From Dyadobacter sp. CY261 (lineage in GTDB: Bacteria; Bacteroidota; Bacteroidia; Cytophagales; Spirosomataceae): a stretch of DNA of 64,000 bases. Position numbers and translations under genes: made by a program. The notes beneath the pieces are model-generated. The model ran no database searches, was not told the origin of the DNA, and saw only the letters and a list, made by a program, of their open reading frames with translations. The stretch covers positions 1 through 64,000 of the forward strand of contig NZ_JAKCPW010000018.1 in the NCBI RefSeq assembly GCF_021440085.1, given 5' to 3'. This document shows, piece by piece, positions 17,228 to 24,621 of this stretch (the first letter of the stretch is position 1; each line of letters opens with the position of its first letter).

Positions 17228-17826
17228 GCGTCAGCTTTTTTTGTCCAGGTCAATATCTTTGGCTTTAAATTCTGGCCGGTGAATTCGACGATTTCCTCGA
17301 TCCGTTTCCGGCGCGTGTTATCACGCTTCGCAAAAGCCACCCATTGCAAGAGGTTCCGTTTGTCCGATTTACTCAATTTTTGAAAGAAAGAAAGGGCCAC
17401 AGCATTTTTTGCCAATTCGTTTAAGAGGTCATCCGGGGCAATCAATTCTTCAACGTCGTCAAGCAATGTCCAGGAACCGTTCCGCTTAGCAATAGCAATG
17501 GCGTCCAATCCGGCCTGGGACATCTTCCCTTCCTCAGTCAGCTTTCGGATTTTTGCCTTATTTATTTTCGACCAACCACCACCGGGCTTTCTTTTACTAA
17601 AAAATTGCATGTAACGGTCTACGTCCAATGGCTTTGCAAGGCTGTCGATCCAGCCAAAGCAAAGGGCTTCGTCTACTGCTTCGCTCCAAGTGATGGTGGA
17701 CAGCTGTGAGGACTTTTTATGGTAAATCAGCCATACAGCACTTTCGCGGGAGTGGTTTTCCTCTAACCATTCCCGCCATTCCTGGCGGTTAGCGGGGCTG
17801 AAAACTTTTGTGTCTCTGGCTATCAT
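17224..17826 (-). CDS. YdeI/OmpD-associated family protein
   Basis: A 200-residue cytoplasmic protein of the YdeI family, sometimes called bacteriocin-protection proteins. Visible hallmarks are the N-terminal WREWLEENHSRESAVWLIYH, the conserved core EAVDEALCFGWIDSLAKPLD and the arginine/lysine-rich MQFFSKRKPGGGWSKINKAK. The C-terminal part has the usual LAKNAVALSFFQKLSKSDKR helix. The frame begins 22 codons earlier at 17892, but that segment lacks family similarity and ATG 17826 fits the domain start. Biochemical function is not established. It is the first gene of a two-gene operon with the WYL regulator. Confidence 0.85.
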   Translation of the reverse strand: MIARDTKVFSPANRQEWREWLEENHSRESAVWLIYHKKSSQLSTITWSEAVDEALCFGWIDSLAKPLDVDRYMQFFSKRKPGGGWSKINKAKIRKLTEEGKMSQAGLDAIAIAKRNGSWTLLDDVEELIAPDDLLNELAKNAVALSFFQKLSKSDKRNLLQWVAFAKRDNTRRKRIEEIVEFTGQNLKPKILTWTKKADA

Positions 17827-17921
17827 GATAACATCGTTTGAAAGGAAAAGCCGCGTCAAGAAAGGCATTTTATTCTGATTTTGATGTGACAACCGATCTG
17901 ATGTGCACAGATTGCCAAAAC

Positions 17922-17945
17922 AAAAAGCCCGAAGCCGGGCTTTTT
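17922..17945 (-). terminator. Intrinsic terminator after ridA-like gene
   Basis: AAAAAGCCCG-AAGC-CGGGCTTTTT is a compact GC stem with T-runs on both sides. It lies 14 bases beyond the end of the RidA-family gene and can work on the minus strand; the symmetry would let it act in both directions. Confidence 0.85.
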
Positions 17946-17958
17946 GAATGCATTATGG

Positions 17959-18354
17959 TTAGTATTTTACAACCGTGGCTTCCAGTTCAATTGTCAGACC
18001 TCCAAACAAGGCTTTCACTTCGAGCATGGTAGTGGCTTGTTTGATCCCATGTTTTGTAATCCAGGCCTGGTACGTCTGGATGCAGCTGGCAAAAAAGTCC
18101 TGTGTCGAAGTCGTGTAGACGTTCAGCCGCACAATGCCGCTGGGGTCATATCCGGCCTCGCTGATGAGTTGCTCCAAATTGCGGATAGTCAACTCCAACT
18201 GTGTATTCATGTCGGCAGCAACCGGCTGGCCGTTGACATCGATCGCCACCTGCCCGGAGCAGTAAAGCGTTCCCCCGGGTTGCTTGATTTCCACGGCCTG
18301 CACCGAATTTGTGTACTTTCCCCATTCCCAGGGATCGGTAATGTTCTTTTCCAT
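17959..18354 (-). CDS. RidA/YjgF-family protein
   Basis: A 131-residue member of the Rid family, the usual size for a trimeric RidA-like protein. Signatures are YCSGQVAIDVNGQPVA near residues 31-46, ADMNTQLELTIRNLEQLI and the C-terminal ELEATVVKY with the Glu that holds substrate. The Arg that binds imine substrates in true RidA is expected near residue 105; here the corresponding region reads MLEVKALFGG, without an obvious Arg, so the 2-aminoacrylate deaminase activity of RidA may be missing and this may be one of the Rid1-7 subgroups. It has its own terminator and is followed by the YdeI/WYL operon. Confidence 0.88.
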   Translation of the reverse strand: MEKNITDPWEWGKYTNSVQAVEIKQPGGTLYCSGQVAIDVNGQPVAADMNTQLELTIRNLEQLISEAGYDPSGIVRLNVYTTSTQDFFASCIQTYQAWITKHGIKQATTMLEVKALFGGLTIELEATVVKY

Positions 18355-18467
18355 CTTGATTTGATAACTAATTTGTTCTTTGTTTTCACAAAGGTGGAAG
18401 GCACAAGTGACAGCCTTATGTCATACCTGTTTGTCACTTTAAGCTCTACTCGTTATCTCCTGTTAAT

Positions 18468-19547
18468 TTAAAGCAAAAACGGGTAGTCTACATAACCTGC
18501 AGCACCACCTCCGAACATCGTCGCCCTATCTGGTTCATTTAGCGGTGCGTCTGATTTAAACCGTTCAGGCAAGTCAGGATTTGCCAGGAAAAGTGTGCCA
18601 AATGAGATCAGTTTGGCGACTCCCTTTTCAAGCTCTGCTTCACCGGAAGCCTTGTCATAGCCTGCATTTGCAATGACCGTTTGCTGTATCATGCTGCCGA
18701 ACAATTCTATTTCATCATCCGCCGGATAATGGGCAGGCGAAGGGAAGAACGGGCTGCGCTTCATTAATTCTACGTAGGCAAAGTTCAATTTGTTAAGCTG
18801 CTCCACCAAATAAGTGTAGGAGGCAGCTGGATTATCTAAAATCATATTGCCATATGGGTGAAAAGGAGAAATCTTAATCCCTACCCTATCGCCACCCACT
18901 GCACTGATCAATTCCTGCATTACTTCCAGCACGAAACGGGCTTTATTAGGAATGCTGCCACCATATTCATCTGTTCGCTGGTTTGCACTTTCCGCCAGAA
19001 ACTGGCTCGGTAAATAGCCATTGGCAGCATGAAGTTCTACACCATCGAAACCGGCCTCAATGGCATTTTTGGCTGCTTGTCCGTAATCCTTAATTGTCTG
19101 CCTAATTTCATCAATAGTGATTTCCAGGGGTGTTTCGTAATCTTTAATGCCCTGCGAGGTGAAATGTTGCATTCCCTGAATAGGTAGCGCAGATGGTGCA
19201 AGTGGTAGCTTACCATTCCTGTCGATAGAATGCCCTACGCGGCCTGTGTGCCATAGTTGGGCTATGATAAGGCCTCCATGATCGTGTACAGATTGTGTAA
19301 CTTTTTTCCAGGCCCCGATCTGATCACTCGTGTAAATGCCAGGCGTGAGCGGGCTACCAGTTGCTTCCTCACTGATTCTGATGGCTTCGGTAAATATCAG
19401 ACCGGCACTAACTCTTTGGGTATAGTATTGAACTGTCAGATCGCCTACAATCCCGTTTTGATCGGCACGGCTTCTGGTCATGGCAGACATTACCATTCTG
19501 TTCTTCAATGCCAGGCTTCCCAGCTGTATTTTTTCTAATAATTTCAT
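18468..19547 (-). CDS. Old Yellow Enzyme-family alkene reductase
   Basis: A 359-residue FMN flavoprotein with a TIM barrel. The substrate-binding pair His173/Asn176 and Tyr178 are seen in ELHAANGYLPSQFL; other family marks are LKNRMVMSAMTR (phosphate/FMN side), AQLWHTGRVGH and FGTLFLANPDLPERF near the C-terminus. These enzymes use NADPH to reduce activated C=C bonds, quinones and nitro compounds. The ATG at 19547 is preferred over one 15 codons upstream because it starts the conserved MKLLEKIQLGSL and leaves 13 bases after the stop of the NmrA-like gene. It is the second gene of an operon led by that gene, in an electrophile-detoxification cluster. Confidence 0.92.
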   Translation of the reverse strand: MKLLEKIQLGSLALKNRMVMSAMTRSRADQNGIVGDLTVQYYTQRVSAGLIFTEAIRISEEATGSPLTPGIYTSDQIGAWKKVTQSVHDHGGLIIAQLWHTGRVGHSIDRNGKLPLAPSALPIQGMQHFTSQGIKDYETPLEITIDEIRQTIKDYGQAAKNAIEAGFDGVELHAANGYLPSQFLAESANQRTDEYGGSIPNKARFVLEVMQELISAVGGDRVGIKISPFHPYGNMILDNPAASYTYLVEQLNKLNFAYVELMKRSPFFPSPAHYPADDEIELFGSMIQQTVIANAGYDKASGEAELEKGVAKLISFGTLFLANPDLPERFKSDAPLNEPDRATMFGGGAAGYVDYPFLL

Positions 19548-19560
19548 GAGGCTTAATTGG

Positions 19561-20454
19561 TTATTTGTTGTAGGCAAGCAGGTAAACCCCATCTACAAAG
19601 GCTTCTGCCGTCGTAGGCGTGGTGGTCGAATCATCTCTTTTTTGGTAATTCATAAACCCGGTCTTAATGGCTGTTCCCATTTCAATCAGATTATTCGCAA
19701 AATCTTCCGAAAACCCGTTGCCTAAGAATGCTTGCTTTACCTGCTCTACCGGTAGTTGTACATACGTCAGTTCAGGATTGCCAATGGCCTTACCTATAAT
19801 ACTGGTAAACTCTCTATATGTATAGTCTCTTGGTCCCATTACGGCATGGACACTCTTACCCTCGAAGTCAAGATTTGCCAAATGCCCGGCAGCGATTTTT
19901 GCCACATCTTCGGTGGCTACCATCGGTATGGAATGGTCTCCATCTGCGGCTGTCGCGTTGAATCCCATTTTTTTAACCACGCCTATTGTCCTTAAAAAGT
20001 TTTCCATAAAATAGGCAGAGCGGATGTGCAACACGTTTACATCCTGCAATTGGTTTAACCTCACTTCCTGTTCGCCTGTACCGCCCATCATACCATTACC
20101 TTCATGCATATGAGATCCAAGACTGCTCATATTAACGATGTATTTGATGCCCGACTTCTCGATGGCTTCAATGAAGATGCTTGTAACTTGTCTCTGGTAA
20201 GCTCTTGTATTCTCCGCCTTTACATTGTCGGGTAACAGCACAAAAGCGCTATCGGCATTTTTGAAGGCGTTAGTCAGCGTTTGCACATCGGTGATATCCC
20301 CTGCAATGATTTCGGCTCCCAGACTACAGTATTTTTCTAACTTTTCGGTATGCCTTGCGATCAATGTAACCTGATGCCCCTGGTTCAAAAGGATTTCTGA
20401 AATCTTGCTACCCACTGTTCCTGTGGCTCCGAGTACTACTATTTTCGTTTTCAT
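19561..20454 (-). CDS. NmrA-like NAD(P)-binding protein
   Basis: A 297-residue atypical short-chain dehydrogenase. The Rossmann loop is VLGATGTVGSKI at residues 7-18, followed by VTLIARHTEKLEK and AGDITDVQTLTNAF. There is no YxxxK pair, as in the NmrA/HSCARG group that senses or uses NAD(P)H; QOR2-type quinone reductases are in the same group and would fit the neighbours. The C-terminal part (ANNLIEMGTAIKTGF) is typical. It heads a two-gene operon with the Old Yellow Enzyme gene. A 24-base sequence repeated upstream of the quinone-reductase gene lies 62 bases before its ATG. Confidence 0.88.
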   Translation of the reverse strand: MKTKIVVLGATGTVGSKISEILLNQGHQVTLIARHTEKLEKYCSLGAEIIAGDITDVQTLTNAFKNADSAFVLLPDNVKAENTRAYQRQVTSIFIEAIEKSGIKYIVNMSSLGSHMHEGNGMMGGTGEQEVRLNQLQDVNVLHIRSAYFMENFLRTIGVVKKMGFNATAADGDHSIPMVATEDVAKIAAGHLANLDFEGKSVHAVMGPRDYTYREFTSIIGKAIGNPELTYVQLPVEQVKQAFLGNGFSEDFANNLIEMGTAIKTGFMNYQKRDDSTTTPTTAEAFVDGVYLLAYNK

Positions 20455-20516
20455 TTTACTGTTTTTAAAAGTGGTCGATTAATTACTGTGTAAAGATGTT
20501 GTGGTTAAAAAATTTA

Positions 20517-20540
20517 AACTTGTATCAGATCACTGTTCTG
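20517..20540 (-). promoter_or_regulatory. Candidate AraC operator, copy 1
   Basis: AACTTGTATCAGATCACTGTTCTG (as read on the plus strand, split here: AACTTGTATCAG, ATCACTGTTCTG) lies 62 bases upstream of the NmrA-like gene. A copy differing at one base is in front of the quinone-reductase-like gene. Position, length and matching orientation fit binding sites of the nearby AraC-family regulator. Confidence 0.6.
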
Positions 20541-20558
20541 GTTTCGATTCCAGGCAGC

Positions 20559-21311
20559 TCATCTGTGGAGATTGCCGCTATACATTCCGCCGTCAAAATG
20601 AGCTGCGTTTGTCTGCGTGATGAATAGTACTACGTCGCTTGTTTCAACTGCCTGGAATATGGGGCTTTCCATTTCAATGAGCACACTTTCTCCTGTGGAC
20701 AGGTCCATGGTTTCATTCACTTTTACCTTTCCTTCAAATACATAGAACAGGAAAGCACAACGCTCAGATGGTGCTTCGGGAAGGACAATTGCTTCGCCCT
20801 TTTCTAATCGAAGGTCCAATAGCCACGTGTTACTTCTTATTTGAAGCGGGTAATCATTACCTTTACCCGCCATTTTCCTCCAACGGTTGACGCTATACGT
20901 GTCAGACAATTCGGAGAATTGAACCATTGGAGGAAGATCCGCCGTTTCCGGCCTGATAAAAATTTGTAGCCCCTCTAAAACACCACCTTCTTCTAACACC
21001 TTTTCTTCATGATAAAAGTCTGCTCCCGCATTCATCATCATTAATCTCTGGTTTGAGATGATGCCTGTATAACCCTCAGAGTCAAGGTGCTTCACGTTGC
21101 CACTTCTCAAATAGGTGAGAATTTCATCATTCTTATGGGGATGCATTGGAATTATTGTTCCTGGTGTTATTCGCGCGTGATCAATCCTTCCAATCGAAGA
21201 AAAACCACTGTCGTCTAACTCGGGACGGATGAGCCCGGGGTATAATATCTGAATTCCAAAGCCCTCACGCTGTTTACCGTATTTGATGGTATTATCTAAT
21301 TTTGTTAACAT
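20559..21311 (-). CDS. Pirin-family bicupin protein
   Basis: A 250-residue protein with two cupin domains. The N-terminal cupin holds the likely metal ligands in PMHPHKNDEILTYL and HLDSEGYTG, followed by the pirin signature MMMNAGADFYHEE (the usual xTAGxGxxHxE). The mid part GLQIFIRPETADLPP corresponds to the pirin WxxLP segment. The C-terminal cupin (LPEAPSERCAFLFYVFEG) lacks clear metal ligands. Some bacterial pirins are quercetinases, others redox-linked regulators. It follows the quinone-reductase-like gene by 76 bases on the same strand, so co-expression is likely. The ATG at 21311 fits the family start MLTKLDNTIKYG better than the one at 21374. Confidence 0.88.
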   Translation of the reverse strand: MLTKLDNTIKYGKQREGFGIQILYPGLIRPELDDSGFSSIGRIDHARITPGTIIPMHPHKNDEILTYLRSGNVKHLDSEGYTGIISNQRLMMMNAGADFYHEEKVLEEGGVLEGLQIFIRPETADLPPMVQFSELSDTYSVNRWRKMAGKGNDYPLQIRSNTWLLDLRLEKGEAIVLPEAPSERCAFLFYVFEGKVKVNETMDLSTGESVLIEMESPIFQAVETSDVVLFITQTNAAHFDGGMYSGNLHR

Positions 21312-21387
21312 TAGTCTGATGATTAACCGATATGTAAAATGTTCAGGACTGAGCCAAGTATCCCTGGGCACCACTTTGTAGCTCCTG

Positions 21388-22332
21388 TTAGTCTATTTCC
21401 ACGACAACTTTTCCGATGTAGCCGCCTTGCTCAGCATATTGATAGGCTTCCTTGTATTGGGCGAAAGGAAAGACTTTATTGACCTCAATCTCTAACCCAT
21501 TCTTTACGGCACCTAGCAACACATCTGTGTATTCAGTAGATGGGCTGGAAAGTACTACAATGTGTTTTTTGGCCGTAAACAAGTTCTTAAAGAATGATAC
21601 GGGGATTTCGATTGGCTTCGGTGTCGGGTTTAGAAAGATGGCCCTGGGCTTCATGACTTGTTTAGCGTTTCTGTAACCCATTTTGCCGGATAAATCAATG
21701 ACAATATCGTAGGCAGCCTTGTGAGAAAGCACATCTTCCCTGGCGTAGTTTATCACGGAACTTGCTCCCCATTTTTTTGCACTTTCTACTCCCCTGCTGC
21801 TTGTAACGGCTGTTATGTTGGCACCCTGTTGTTTTAATAATTGAAGTAAAAACATACCGAAGCCACCGGTAGCTCCATTCACCAGGATGTTAGTTTGCGC
21901 GTTGATGGTACCCATTTTTTCCAATGCAGTCACCGCCGCAGTACCTACTACCGGAATAGAGGCAGCCTGGGCAAAGCTGATATCAGAAGGCTTTTTCCAG
22001 ATCAGCGAAGACGGCACGGCGACACATTCGGCTGAAACACCTTCTTTCATCATATTTTTTACCACGCCGAAAACTTCATCGCCTATCGTAATGCCGCTTA
22101 CAGATGCCCCGATATCTTCAACAATGCCGGCGAAATCAGTGCCTGTGTGCTTTGGAAATTTAGAGCCGGACATTAGTGTCATCTCTCCCTTCCTGATTTT
22201 CCAATCCATTGGATTGATAGAAAATACTTTCACTTTGACCAGTACCTGATCTGCTTTTATAGTAGGTTTTGGCTGTTCGACGATTTGCAACACGTCTGCG
22301 GTTCCGAACTCTTGATATACCATGGCTTTCAT
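21388..22332 (-). CDS. Zinc-independent quinone oxidoreductase-like MDR protein
   Basis: A 314-residue medium-chain dehydrogenase/reductase. The N-terminal GroES-like domain shows VKVKVFSINPMDWKIRKGEM and the HTGTDFAGIVEDIG segment; the Rossmann domain has ILVNGATGGFGMFLLQLLKQ (NADPH loop) and ENIA-like helix regions. No structural-zinc cysteine cluster is present, as in quinone reductases and 2-alkenal reductases. Expected role: NADPH-dependent reduction of quinones or unsaturated carbonyls in the cytoplasm. The start at 22332 (MKAMVYQEFG) is the standard family N-terminus. It heads an operon with pirin, and an operator-like repeat and a CAACTTTG -7-like element precede it. Confidence 0.88.
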   Translation of the reverse strand: MKAMVYQEFGTADVLQIVEQPKPTIKADQVLVKVKVFSINPMDWKIRKGEMTLMSGSKFPKHTGTDFAGIVEDIGASVSGITIGDEVFGVVKNMMKEGVSAECVAVPSSLIWKKPSDISFAQAASIPVVGTAAVTALEKMGTINAQTNILVNGATGGFGMFLLQLLKQQGANITAVTSSRGVESAKKWGASSVINYAREDVLSHKAAYDIVIDLSGKMGYRNAKQVMKPRAIFLNPTPKPIEIPVSFFKNLFTAKKHIVVLSSPSTEYTDVLLGAVKNGLEIEVNKVFPFAQYKEAYQYAEQGGYIGKVVVEID

Positions 22333-22389
22333 GATATTATTTTTATTTGTTAAAATGATATCACAAAGTTGCATGCAAGCACATTACTG

Positions 22390-22413
22390 AACTTGTATCA
22401 AATCACTGTTCTG
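22390..22413 (-). promoter_or_regulatory. Candidate AraC operator, copy 2
   Basis: AACTTGTATCAA followed by ATCACTGTTCTG matches copy 1 at 23 of 24 bases in the same orientation. It lies 57 bases upstream of the quinone-reductase-like gene, a spacing nearly equal to that of copy 1, and about 180 bases beyond the end of the AraC-family gene. Confidence 0.6.
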
Positions 22414-22517
22414 CATTATGCAAAAGTCCTTTGGGAAGAGTACCCAAAACAGGAATGGAACAAGTCAAAGAGCATCTGTTAGTACGAAACTGCGGCTTTT
22501 GGAAGTTGGGATGGGTC

Positions 22518-22564
22518 ATACACGACCAAGGCACCTGCAAAATGGTGGTGCCTTGGTCGTGTAT
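22518..22564. repeat. 18-bp perfect inverted repeat (hairpin)
   Basis: ATACACGACCAAGGCACC and GGTGCCTTGGTCGTGTAT pair perfectly around an 11-base loop, between the AraC-family gene and the quinone-reductase operon. It would form a very stable hairpin at the 3' end of the araC transcript. No T-run follows on the minus strand, so a simple intrinsic terminator is not certain. Confidence 0.55.
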
Positions 22565-22596
22565 TGTAGCGTTAAAATGAATATAGGCAAGCAGGA

Positions 22597-23334
22597 CTAG
22601 TAAACAGCAATCAGGTCACTATTGTACTTTAATGCCTTGGGCGGCATTCCAAACATTTCGTACATATATTTATTGAATTGAGGAAGATCGTAAAAGCCGG
22701 TGTCGTAAGCAATGTCAGTAAGGCTTCTGTCCTTGTCAGAAAGCGTAAGGTAAATGGCTTGGCGCAACCGGGTCCATAATAGATACTTGGATAAGCTGCT
22801 CCCGGTTTGCTTCTTAAAGAGTGAGGCCAAACGGGATGGAGAAAGGAAAACAATATCGGCAAAGGTTTGGGGAGTTATGTTCTGCTCAAAATAGTTAGCC
22901 CTGATATATTCAACTATTCTTGTAACCCTTTCATCATAATCAATGGAAGGTAATTTAGAAAGCATGGCATCAACTACCTTGTTAACATCTAAACTGTCTT
23001 TTGGTGTGTGAAAGAAAGAATTGGTCTCGGTAGGTGAGTCAAAAACGATGTAATCTTGATCTTCTTTAAATCTGCTTGCCAGTTCTAAACCAATATTCGA
23101 GTAGGGTTCTATATTGAGGACATTCAAGGTTCCTTTTTCTGCAACGCAAAAATGCGGAACATGGGGTTTGATCAGAAAACCGTGGATACGTTCATAAAGT
23201 ATCCCGCTGATCGTTGAATTAAATGGGGTATCGTTCGATAAGACGATTTGATAGGCAGAATGATGATGGATCTCTACGGTAAGATTGCGGGCTTTAAGAG
23301 CAAGGATGAACGGGTTGTTGTTCTGTTTTGTCAT
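22597..23334 (-). CDS. AraC-family regulator of the electrophile cluster
   Basis: A 245-residue regulator with a short cupin-like N-terminal domain (EIHHHSAYQIVLS, FLIKPHVPHFCVAEKG) and a C-terminal AraC DNA-binding domain from about residue 140: ITPQTFADIVFLSPSRLASL with FKKQTGSSLSKYL, then LTDIAYDTGFYDLPQFNKYM. It is upstream of, and on the same strand as, genes for a quinone reductase, a pirin, an NmrA-like protein and an Old Yellow Enzyme. Two near-identical 24-base sequences in front of these operons are its probable targets. The inducer may be an electrophile or an aromatic compound; this is inference. Confidence 0.88.
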   Translation of the reverse strand: MTKQNNNPFILALKARNLTVEIHHHSAYQIVLSNDTPFNSTISGILYERIHGFLIKPHVPHFCVAEKGTLNVLNIEPYSNIGLELASRFKEDQDYIVFDSPTETNSFFHTPKDSLDVNKVVDAMLSKLPSIDYDERVTRIVEYIRANYFEQNITPQTFADIVFLSPSRLASLFKKQTGSSLSKYLLWTRLRQAIYLTLSDKDRSLTDIAYDTGFYDLPQFNKYMYEMFGMPPKALKYNSDLIAVY

Positions 23335-23475
23335 GGAATTTACAATTATAGCTAGGACGCTGCCCGGAGTCTTGAACCAAGAAACTGTATCGCAAACCAG
23401 GCATCCCGGGGTGCATGGGGTCTTCTCCGAGGCATTCAGAGTTTAAAAGCAGAGCTTTCTCATGTTTTTGATGAA

Positions 23476-23505
23476 AAGCCGAACAGCGGTATTGCTGTTC
23501 GGCTT
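23476..23505 (-). terminator. Intrinsic terminator of the alpha/beta hydrolase gene
   Basis: AAGCCGAACAGC-GGTATT-GCTGTTCGGCTT is a perfect 12-bp stem, followed on the minus strand by TTTTC. It lies 46 bases beyond the hydrolase stop codon. Confidence 0.8.
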
Positions 23506-23551
23506 CAAATGTCAGCGCCTGATCACTGCGTTACCACCGTCTGATACATTA

Positions 23552-24373
23552 TCAAAGCGTGATAAATGCTAAAATATCCTTGTTAATGGTTTCAGCCTCC
23601 GTTGTTGGCATTCCATGCGGAAAACCGGGATAAGTTATCAATTTGCCATTCTTCAAAAGCTTGGCAGCTTTTAATGCGGTTAGCTGATATGGTACAATCT
23701 GATCGTCTTCTCCATGTAGCACCAATACAGGGACATCTACGTTTTTTAGATCCTCGGTAAAGTCCGTTGCAGAAAAAGCTTGAACGCATTCGTAATGCGC
23801 AAGTACACTTCCCATCATCCCCTGCCGCCACCAATTGTCGCGGATACCTTGTTTCTCGACTGCTCCTTCCCGGTTATAACCATAGAATGCACTCGAGAAA
23901 TCCTTAAAATATTGCGGCCTTTGAGTAGCAGTAAATAGACGAATTTCATCAAACACGCTCATAGGCACACCCTCAGGATTACTCTCTGTCTGTACCATTA
24001 TCGGCGTTACAGCACTCACCAGCACAGCTTTTGCCACCCTGCCTTTTCCATACTTATTGACATAACGAATCACTTCGCCACCACCCGTTGAATGACCAAT
24101 ATGTATGGCATCTTTCAGATCAAGGTGTGCTGCCAAGTCGGCTACATCGGCAGCATATGTATCCATCTCGTGGCCTAGATAAGTTTGAGAAGACCGGCCA
24201 TGTCCGCGGCGGTCATGGGCGATTACGCGGAAACCTTTTTGCAGGAAAAACATCATCTGATTATCCCAATCGTCACTTGAAAGTGGCCAGCCATGATGAA
24301 AGACGATAGGCTGTCCGGTGCCCCAGTCTTTGTAGAACATCTCAGCTCCATCTCTTAATTTCAGCGTACTCAT
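23552..24373 (-). CDS. Alpha/beta hydrolase, non-haem chloroperoxidase/arylesterase type
   Basis: A 273-residue cytoplasmic hydrolase. The oxyanion region is FHHGWPLSSDDW, the nucleophile Ser95 lies in HIGHSTGGGE, the acid is in LHGEDDQIVP and the base is His253 in YPGFPHGMPTT. This pattern, with DRRGHGRSSQ in the middle, is that of cofactor-free haloperoxidases and related esterases, which in practice hydrolyse esters and can form peracids. It is a single gene with its own terminator. The neighbouring AraC gene is downstream on the same strand. Confidence 0.9.
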   Translation of the reverse strand: MSTLKLRDGAEMFYKDWGTGQPIVFHHGWPLSSDDWDNQMMFFLQKGFRVIAHDRRGHGRSSQTYLGHEMDTYAADVADLAAHLDLKDAIHIGHSTGGGEVIRYVNKYGKGRVAKAVLVSAVTPIMVQTESNPEGVPMSVFDEIRLFTATQRPQYFKDFSSAFYGYNREGAVEKQGIRDNWWRQGMMGSVLAHYECVQAFSATDFTEDLKNVDVPVLVLHGEDDQIVPYQLTALKAAKLLKNGKLITYPGFPHGMPTTEAETINKDILAFITL

Positions 24374-24621
24374 ATTTACCTTTTTTGGAAGTGAAAAATT
24401 ACCATTCGCAATAACGTAAGAATCATCACATATTTCAAGGGCGTAAGATCAAGCTTGAATTAATTCGTTTTCGCGGCGCTTCACATAATTCCTGATTTGG
24501 ACTGTCGCTCTAATTAAGGTCATCTGGGTCGGAAATGCTACTTTCTCAGGGTGCCGGCTTCGGTATATTGTACCAACGCCTCGGGTTGGGTAATACTGGC
24601 TAAATTAACGTGACGGGCTCC

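Noticed and set aside
24530..24621. In-frame extension after the LuxR-type regulator stop
   Set aside because: About 25 open codons end in a TAG without family similarity; stop read-through is not supported.
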